Shown here one piece after another: positions 14,124 through 18,263 of a stretch of DNA of 18,263 nt. Under the pieces are notes generated by a model that saw only the letters and a program-made list of their open reading frames with translations, had not been told where the DNA came from and made no database searches. Origin of the DNA: Brevundimonas sp. UBA7534 (lineage in GTDB: Bacteria > Pseudomonadota > Alphaproteobacteria > Caulobacterales > Caulobacteraceae); the NCBI RefSeq assembly GCF_002479325.1, contig NZ_DLMO01000056.1, positions 1 through 18,263 of the forward strand, written 5' to 3'. The translations under genes and the position numbers were made by a program. Within the stretch, counting starts at the first letter, position 1. Every line of letters begins with the position of its first letter.

Positions 14124-15257
14124 GTGATCATTTCCTCGCCCGGCGACTATCGCGAGGCCGCCCGCCGCAAGCTGCCGCCCTTCCTGTTCCACTACATCGA
14201 CGGCGGCGCCTACGCCGAGCAGACCCTGCGGCGCAACGTCGAGGACTGGCAGGCGGTCGCCCTGCGCCAGCGCGTCTTGCAGGACATGAGCGCCCTGAGC
14301 CTTGAGACCCGTCTGTTCGACGAGACGCTGAGCCTGCCCGTCATCCTGGGGCCGGTCGGCCTGACCGGCATGTACGCACGACGGGGCGAGGTGCAGGCGG
14401 CCAAGGCGGCGGCGTCGCGCGGCGTGCCGTTCACGATGTCCACTGTCTCGGTCTGCGCCATCGAGGAGGTCGCGCCCGTCATCGACCGACCGATGTGGTT
14501 CCAGCTCTATGTGCTGAAGGACAGGGGCTTCATGAGAAGCGCGTTGCAGCGGGCCAAGGCCGCGGGCGTTACCACCCTGGTCTTCACCGTCGATATGCCC
14601 ACGCCCGGCGCGCGCTACCGCGACGCCCATTCGGGCATGAGCGGGCCGAACGCCGCGCTGCGCCGGATGGTCCAGGCCATGACCCATCCGGCATGGGCCT
14701 GGGACGTGGGCGTGGGGGGGCGGCCGCACGACCTGGGAAACGTCTCGGCCTATCTGGGCAAGCCCACCGGCTTGGCCGACTACATCGGCTGGCTGGCCGC
14801 CAATTTCGATCCGTCGATTTCGTGGAGGGATCTGCAATGGATCCGCGACTTCTGGGACGGCCCGATGATCATCAAGGGAATTCTTGACCCCGAGGACGCG
14901 CGCGAAGCCGTCAGGTTCGGGGCGGACGGGATCGTGGTGTCCAACCATGGCGGTCGCCAGCTGGACGGCGTGCTGTCTTCCGCGCGCGCCCTGCCGGCCG
15001 TCGCCGACGCCGTGCAGGGGGATTTGCGCATCCTGGTCGATTCGGGGGTCCGCAATGGCCTGGACGTGGTGCGCGCGCTCGCCCTCGGCGCCGACGCCGT
15101 AATGCTGGGCCGCGCCTTCATCTACGCCCTGGCCGCGGACGGAGAGGCGGGCGTGGGCGATCTGCTCGACCTGTTCGAGAGGGAGATGCGCGTCGCCATG
15201 ACCCTGACGGGGGCGAAATCCGTGGGTCAGGTCCGGCGGGACTTTCTGGCGAACTGA
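14124..15257 (+). CDS. lldD: FMN-dependent L-lactate dehydrogenase
   Basis: This 377-residue membrane-associated flavoenzyme oxidises L-lactate to pyruvate and passes electrons to the respiratory chain. It follows E. coli LldD almost residue for residue (FLFHYIDGGAY, RRNVEDW, PMWFQLYVLKDRGFM, VDMPTPGARYRDAHSGMSG). Tyr24, Tyr129, Lys251, catalytic His275 and Arg278 (SNHGGRQLDG) are all present. E. coli LldD has 396 residues; this one lacks the last 19 or so and ends shortly after LTGAKSVGQV. The start is GTG at 14124, with AGGA of the preceding TAGGAT serving as ribosome site 7 nt upstream. It is co-transcribed with L-rhamnose dehydrogenase, which gives a clear role: it removes the L-lactate made by the diketo-hydrolase, so one rhamnose yields two pyruvates. 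Confidence 0.95.
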   Translation: MIISSPGDYREAARRKLPPFLFHYIDGGAYAEQTLRRNVEDWQAVALRQRVLQDMSALSLETRLFDETLSLPVILGPVGLTGMYARRGEVQAAKAAASRGVPFTMSTVSVCAIEEVAPVIDRPMWFQLYVLKDRGFMRSALQRAKAAGVTTLVFTVDMPTPGARYRDAHSGMSGPNAALRRMVQAMTHPAWAWDVGVGGRPHDLGNVSAYLGKPTGLADYIGWLAANFDPSISWRDLQWIRDFWDGPMIIKGILDPEDAREAVRFGADGIVVSNHGGRQLDGVLSSARALPAVADAVQGDLRILVDSGVRNGLDVVRALALGADAVMLGRAFIYALAADGEAGVGDLLDLFEREMRVAMTLTGAKSVGQVRRDFLAN

Positions 15258-15280
15258 AGCGGGTCGAAGGCGCCGGGCGG

Positions 15281-15305
15281 TTGCGTCCGATTGTCTCACT
15301 ATGTA
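15281..15305 (+). promoter_or_regulatory. Possible promoter of the PL10 pectate lyase gene
   Basis: TTGCGTC (15281-15287), a 10-bp spacer and ACTATGTA (15298-15305) resemble the Caulobacter housekeeping pattern TTGACGS-N10-14-GCTAnAWC, with several mismatches. The operator-like repeat at 15313 lies just downstream. The call rests on pattern and position only. Confidence 0.35.
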
Positions 15306-15312
15306 AAAGCAT

Positions 15313-15328
15313 TCCCAAAATAATGGGA
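15313..15328 (+). promoter_or_regulatory. Inverted repeat TCCCA-N6-TGGGA ahead of the PL10 gene (operator candidate)
   Basis: The perfect 5-bp arms TCCCA (15313-15317) and TGGGA (15324-15328) flank an A/T-only spacer. The right arm is part of GGGAG, the ribosome site of the PL10 gene (ATG at 15338). It matches the repeat ahead of rhmD in arms, AT-rich centre and overlap with the ribosome site. One regulator for the rhamnose operon and the pectate lyase is the simplest reading. Confidence 0.5.
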
Positions 15329-15337
15329 GTAACGCAC

Positions 15338-16930
15338 ATGAAGCCCTTTCACGCCCTGCCCGTGGTCACCTTGACGCTGCTGGCCGCCGTCTTTGGAACG
15401 CCTGGCGTCGGGGTCGGCGTCGCGCGGGCCGATGTCTTGCGGATGAACACGCCGGCGGTCGGCCTGACCATCGACCGGATCGGAGCGTTGCCGGATGCGG
15501 AGCGAGGCGCCTGGGCGGACTACCTGGCGCGCTCCCAGGCTCAGCATCTGGCGGACCGCGCCGCCCTGGCGGCCGAACTTCCGGCGGGGGCCGTCGCGCC
15601 CCCTCCGCCGCAGGCCGTCGGCCCCAGCCATTACAACATGCCGCTTGATCGCCCGGCCCAGTGGTACGGCACGGCCGAGGCGCGCAGGATCGCCGACGCC
15701 ATCGTCAGTTTTCAGACGCCCGCCGGCGGGTGGAGCAAGAATCAGGATCGCAGCATCGCCCGTCTGCCGGGCCAGCGTTTCTCGAACGACGCCGAGACGA
15801 TGGAGCAGAACCCCGCCAACTTCGATGCGCCGGCCGACCGCTTCTGGACCTTCGTCGGCACGCTGGACAACGAGGCGACATGGTCGGAGATGCGGTTCCT
15901 GGCCAAGGTCGCGGCCCATGCGCCGGGGCCTGAGGGCGACGCCTGGCGCGCCAGCGTGATCCGCGGCGTCCACTATCTGCTGAACGCTCAGTATCCGAAC
16001 GGGGGCTGGCCGCAGATCTGGCCCCTGGAAGGCGGCTTCCACGATTCCATCACCTTCAACGACAACGCCGTGGCCAACGCCGCGATGGTGTTGCGCGACG
16101 TGGCCAACGGAGCCGAGGGGTTCGACTTCGTGCCCGCCGAACTGGAAGGCCGCGCCGCCGAGGCGACAAGGAAGGCTGTCGACGTGATCCTGGCCGCTCA
16201 GGTTCGGGACGGCGATCGCCTGCTGGGCTGGCCACAGCAGGTCGAGCCGATGCGCCTGGTCCCCACCAGCGCGCGCAACTACGAGCCCCGCTCGATCGCC
16301 AGCGGCGAGACCACCGACATCCTGATCTTCTTGATGGGCGAACCCCATCCGTCACCGGAGGTCGAGGCCGCCGTGCGCGGCGCCGCCTCGTGGCTGGAAG
16401 CCGTCAAGGTGCGCGACAAGTCCTTCGAGATGACGGACCAGGGCCGCAAGCTGATCGACAAGCCCGGCGCCGGCCCGATCTGGTCGCGCAACTATGACCT
16501 TGTCACCGGCCGCCCGATCTTTGGCGACAAGGACCAGACCATCCACGACGACGTCAACGAGATTTCGATCGGACGCCGCAACGGCTATTCGTGGTGGATT
16601 TCCAGCCCGCAGCGCGCGCTCGACCTCTACGCCGACTGGGCGGTCCGAAACGGCCGCGGGCCGGCACAGGGGCAGGACAAAGTCGTGGCACTCGACGCCA
16701 GCGCCTACGCCGCCTCGGGCGCGGCGTCGACTCACAGAGCGCTTGCGCCCGTCTCCGGGACCCCAAGGGCAAAGAGAACGGGGTCGACGAGGGAAGGCAG
16801 CCAGGTGCGCGGCCCCGCCGACCATTTGCGGCTGCTCGCTTTTCTGTCGGGCATTGCCAGCACGCTGGCAAAATGTCGAAGCCACGCCAATGAGACAGGC
16901 GTCAGCTGTTTGGAAACCACACAGGGCTGA
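15338..16930 (+). CDS. Exported PL10 pectate lyase with an unconserved C-terminal tail
   Basis: This 530-residue protein would cleave polygalacturonate by Ca2+-assisted beta-elimination outside the cytoplasm. A signal peptide covers 1-31 (hydrophobic core VVTLTLLAAVFG, end VARA-D). The PL10 catalytic core spans about 105-440, with FQTPAGGWSKN, DNEAT (177-181), YPNGGWPQIWPL, FHDSITFNDNA (234-244), LGWPQQVE, ARNYEPRSIAS (312-322) and GRRNGYSWWISSPQ. Asp177/Asn178, Asp242 and Arg313 are my mapping of the calcium ligands and catalytic Arg of the Cellvibrio enzyme, judged by spacing. The start at 15338 has GGGAG 8 nt upstream. After about residue 445 the protein loses all family features and runs 85 low-complexity residues, ending 7 bp before the encoded CCA of the tRNA gene. 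It has its own promoter region, 80 bp after lldD. Confidence 0.9.
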   Translation: MKPFHALPVVTLTLLAAVFGTPGVGVGVARADVLRMNTPAVGLTIDRIGALPDAERGAWADYLARSQAQHLADRAALAAELPAGAVAPPPPQAVGPSHYNMPLDRPAQWYGTAEARRIADAIVSFQTPAGGWSKNQDRSIARLPGQRFSNDAETMEQNPANFDAPADRFWTFVGTLDNEATWSEMRFLAKVAAHAPGPEGDAWRASVIRGVHYLLNAQYPNGGWPQIWPLEGGFHDSITFNDNAVANAAMVLRDVANGAEGFDFVPAELEGRAAEATRKAVDVILAAQVRDGDRLLGWPQQVEPMRLVPTSARNYEPRSIASGETTDILIFLMGEPHPSPEVEAAVRGAASWLEAVKVRDKSFEMTDQGRKLIDKPGAGPIWSRNYDLVTGRPIFGDKDQTIHDDVNEISIGRRNGYSWWISSPQRALDLYADWAVRNGRGPAQGQDKVVALDASAYAASGAASTHRALAPVSGTPRAKRTGSTREGSQVRGPADHLRLLAFLSGIASTLAKCRSHANETGVSCLETTQG

Positions 16931-16937
16931 AGCAAAA

Positions 16938-17014
16938 TGGCGCACCCGAGAGGATTCGAACCTCTGACCCCTGCCTTCGGAGGGCAGTACTCTATCCAGC
17001 TGAGCTACGGGTGC
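16938..17014 (-). tRNA. tRNA-Arg (anticodon CCG), CCA encoded
   Basis: A complete cloverleaf reads on the minus strand. The acceptor stem is GCACCCG/CGGGTGC, the D arm GCTC...GAGT, the anticodon stem CTGCC/GGCAG with loop CTCCGAA (anticodon CCG, reading CGG), a 5-nt variable loop GGGTC, and the T arm AGAGG-TTCGAAT-CCTCT. Discriminator G is followed by genomic CCA at 16940-16938. It is 74 nt without CCA and 77 with it. It is convergent with the PL10 gene, with 7 bp between. Confidence 0.97.
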
Positions 17015-17138
17015 GTGCACGGCGGTGAAGCCGGAAGACGCCGCTTACAGCATGGCGCGGACAGCCTCAATCCCGAATAGAGGACAATCGTTCCCCGTCC
17101 TTGCGCTGGATCGACCGAGGCGCGTCAGGCCGACCCTC

Positions 17139-17248
17139 ATGGCCTCAAGCAGCGCGAAGCGCGGTAGGTCGACCCACATGGCCTCAAGCAGCGCGAAGCG
17201 CGGTAGGTCGACCCACATGGCCTCAAGCAGCGCGAAGCGCGGTAGGCC
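17139..17248. repeat. 39-bp tandem repeat, 2.8 copies, upstream of tRNA-Arg
   Basis: Units start at 17139, 17178 and 17217 with an exact 39-bp period. The first two are identical over their length except at the edge, and the third breaks off after GCGGTAGG at 17248. Each unit contains two small dyads: CGCG-AAG-CGCG, and the palindrome GGTCGACC at the unit junction. A degenerate junction (CGACCCTC) precedes unit 1. The surrounding 17015-17257 stretch separates the tRNA from the SDR terminator and otherwise shows no gene I can support. On the + strand the period is a multiple of three and encodes a repeated MASSSAKRGRSTH, but no ribosome site or codon signature supports a protein. Confidence 0.9.
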
Positions 17249-17257
17249 AACAAAGAA

Positions 17258-17287
17258 GCAATAGATCGCGCTCGCGCGATCTATTGC
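17258..17287 (-). terminator. Intrinsic terminator overlapping the SDR stop codon
   Basis: There is a perfect 13-bp inverted repeat (GCAATAGATCGCG at 17258-17270, complement at 17275-17287) with a 4-nt loop. On the minus strand it is followed by TTCTTTGTT, a moderate U-tract. The TAG of the SDR gene (17283-17281) lies inside the first arm, so the hairpin is partly coding. Confidence 0.75.
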
Positions 17288-18075
17288 GCCGTCATGCCGC
17301 CGTCGATCTTGAACTCGGCGCCGGTGACGAACTTCGATTCGTCTGACGCGAGGTAGAGGACGCAATAGGCCACGTCGTCGGGTTCGCCGATCCGCTTCAG
17401 GGGGATGCCGCGCGACAGGCGTTCGTGGGCCTTGGCCTCGTCGCCGCCGGCCATGGCGACGAAGGGGTCCAGGATCGGCGTCTTGATGAAGACCGGGTGG
17501 ACCGAGTTGCAGCGTACGTTCCAGTCGGCCTTGGCGGCCTCAAGCGCCAGGGTCTTGGTGTACATCCACACTCCGGCCTTGGTGGCGTTGTAGGCGCCCA
17601 TGCCCGGCGCGGCGGCCAGGCCGGCGATCGAGGAGATGTTGACGATGGAGGCGGGCGCGGCGGCGCGCAGGTGCGGCATCGCATGCTTGGAGCCCAGCAT
17701 GATCGAGCGCAGGTTGATCTCGTACTGACGCTGCCAGTTCTCGACGGTGTCCTGCTCGACGAAGGCCAGCGGCCCGCCGACGCCGGCGTTGTTGACCAGG
17801 ACCGACAGGCCGCCCAGGTCGGCGACGGCGGCGGCGATCACCCGTTCCCAGTCCGCCTCGCTCGCCACGTCGTGAGCGTAGGCGAAGGCGGCGCCGGGGA
17901 TTTCGGCATTGAGGCGCGCGGCCAGGTCGGCGACGCGCTCGCCGTCGATGTCGCTCACCGCCACGGTCGCGCCCTCGCGCGCCAGCATGAAGGCCATGGC
18001 CTCGCCCAGGCCGCCGGCGGCGCCGGTGATCAGGGCGGTCTTGCCGGAGACCCGGCCCGGACGGAGCGCGCTCAT
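17281..18075 (-). CDS. Short-chain dehydrogenase/reductase, substrate unknown
   Basis: This 264-residue classical SDR has the cofactor motif TGAAGGLG at 17-24. Asp42 after beta-2 predicts NAD(H). It also has NNAG at 95-98, the catalytic set Ser149, Tyr162, Lys166, and the C-terminal signature TGAEFKIDGGMTAQ. The family oxidises or reduces hydroxyl/keto groups of many sugars, steroids and cyclic alcohols, and nothing here fixes the substrate. The ATG overlaps the stop of the upstream carbinolamine dehydratase gene by 4 nt (ATGA), so the two are one transcription unit. It lies beyond the tRNA and repeats from the pectin locus. It does not look like KduD, so I do not tie it to pectin breakdown. 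Confidence 0.88.
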   Translation of the reverse strand: MSALRPGRVSGKTALITGAAGGLGEAMAFMLAREGATVAVSDIDGERVADLAARLNAEIPGAAFAYAHDVASEADWERVIAAAVADLGGLSVLVNNAGVGGPLAFVEQDTVENWQRQYEINLRSIMLGSKHAMPHLRAAAPASIVNISSIAGLAAAPGMGAYNATKAGVWMYTKTLALEAAKADWNVRCNSVHPVFIKTPILDPFVAMAGGDEAKAHERLSRGIPLKRIGEPDDVAYCVLYLASDESKFVTGAEFKIDGGMTAQ

Positions 18076-18263
18076 GCGCCGGCGGCCATCGCTTCGGCGA
18101 TCTGGTCGATGAAGCGGGCCATCTCGACATCGCGGCGGGTCACGCCGTCCGCATCATGGGTGGTCAGCAGCACCTCGACGCGATTGTAGACGTTCGACCA
18201 TTCCGGGTGATGGTCCATCTTGTCCGCCAGCAAGGCGACGCGCGTCATGAAGCCGAAGGCGGC
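18072..18263 (-). CDS. phhB: Pterin-4a-carbinolamine dehydratase, 5' end beyond the window
   Basis: The last 63 residues of a leftward gene enter from the right edge; the start codon is not visible. The reading frame gives AAFGFMTRVALLADKMDHHPEW followed by SNVYNRVEVLLTTHDADGVTRRD. This is the signature of the PCD/DCoH family, with the His-His-Pro-Glu-Trp motif and the THD motif both intact. The enzyme dehydrates 4a-hydroxytetrahydropterin, the by-product of phenylalanine hydroxylase, and the family is about 100 residues long, so roughly 35-40 are missing. Its TGA (18074-18072) overlaps the ATG of the SDR gene. Some proteobacteria carry this gene without phenylalanine hydroxylase nearby, and no hydroxylase is visible here. 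Confidence 0.9.
   Translation of the reverse strand, partial: AAFGFMTRVALLADKMDHHPEWSNVYNRVEVLLTTHDADGVTRRDVEMARFIDQIAEAMAAGA

Noticed and set aside
13551..15299. Minus-strand frame of 582 codons across the SDR and lldD
   Set aside because: It is antisense to two well-conserved enzymes and shows no family features.
16854..16871. Hairpin TTGCCAG-CACG-CTGGCAA as terminator of the PL10 gene or tRNA
   Set aside because: The stem is only 7 bp, it lies inside the PL10 reading frame and it lacks a U-tract on either strand.
16352..17020. Minus-strand frame beginning HAPVAQLDRVLPSEG
   Set aside because: This is the well-known false protein from translating a tRNA-Arg gene; the region is the tRNA plus antisense PL10 sequence.
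17139..17248. CRISPR array
   Set aside because: The 39-bp units are directly contiguous, with no variable spacers and no cas genes.
17025..17264. Small + strand frame encoding repeated MASSSAKRGRSTH
   Set aside because: It has no ribosome site and starts beside the tRNA. The repeats are open in both directions because of their period, so a protein is not supported.
17281..18075. KduD (2-keto-3-deoxygluconate 5-dehydrogenase) of the pectin pathway
   Set aside because: The sequence lacks KduD-like stretches, and the gene is coupled to a carbinolamine dehydratase beyond the tRNA and terminator.

Overview
The window is GC-rich alphaproteobacterial DNA, probably from Caulobacteraceae (Brevundimonas or Caulobacter type), with Sphingomonadaceae as the alternative. 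This rests on the style of the TonB-dependent receptor, the L-rhamnose diketo-hydrolase gene set, Caulobacter-like promoter boxes and strong GC bias at third codon positions. It is an inference, not a match to a named genome. Most of the window is one pectin and L-rhamnose utilisation locus.

Layout. The left edge holds the 3' end of a GH28 (polygalacturonase-like) gene on the + strand. A hairpin terminator follows, serving the leftward TonB-dependent receptor gene at 648-3398. From 12376 down to 3531 runs a compact leftward operon of seven genes: L-rhamnonate dehydratase (rhmD), 2,4-diketo-3-deoxy-L-rhamnonate hydrolase (FAH family), 2-keto-3-deoxy-L-rhamnonate 4-dehydrogenase (SDR), L-rhamnonolactonase (amidohydrolase family), a FucP-type sugar/H+ symporter, an exported six-hairpin-like glycosidase of no family I can name, and a Tat-exported oligogalacturonate lyase (PL22). 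Divergent from it, across a 141-bp regulatory gap, are an IclR-family regulator, L-rhamnose 1-dehydrogenase and FMN-dependent L-lactate dehydrogenase (lldD). An exported PL10 pectate lyase follows with its own promoter region. A tRNA-Arg(CCG), a 39-bp tandem repeat tract and a terminator separate this locus from an unrelated leftward pair at the right edge: a generic SDR, and a pterin-4a-carbinolamine dehydratase gene cut by the window end.

How the genes work together (inference from family knowledge). Exported PL10 and GH28 enzymes cut pectin. The TonB-dependent receptor imports oligosaccharides across the outer membrane. The exported PL22 lyase and the unassigned glycosidase trim them in the periplasm, and the FucP-like symporter takes up the freed deoxy-sugar. 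The cytoplasmic enzymes then run L-rhamnose -> L-rhamnonolactone -> L-rhamnonate -> 2-keto-3-deoxy-L-rhamnonate -> 2,4-diketo-3-deoxy-L-rhamnonate -> pyruvate + L-lactate, and LldD oxidises the lactate to pyruvate. Every enzymatic step is present. The genes that process galacturonate-derived 5-keto-4-deoxyuronate (kduI, kduD, kdgK, eda) are not in the window.

Regulation. A TCCC...GGGA inverted repeat lies just ahead of both rhmD and the PL10 gene, with its downstream half forming the Shine-Dalgarno sequence. A separate perfect palindrome precedes the IclR gene. The TonB receptor leader has a CG-centred LacI-type palindrome and a pair of 9-bp direct repeats exactly 20 bp apart. This suggests at least two regulators, one of them encoded elsewhere.
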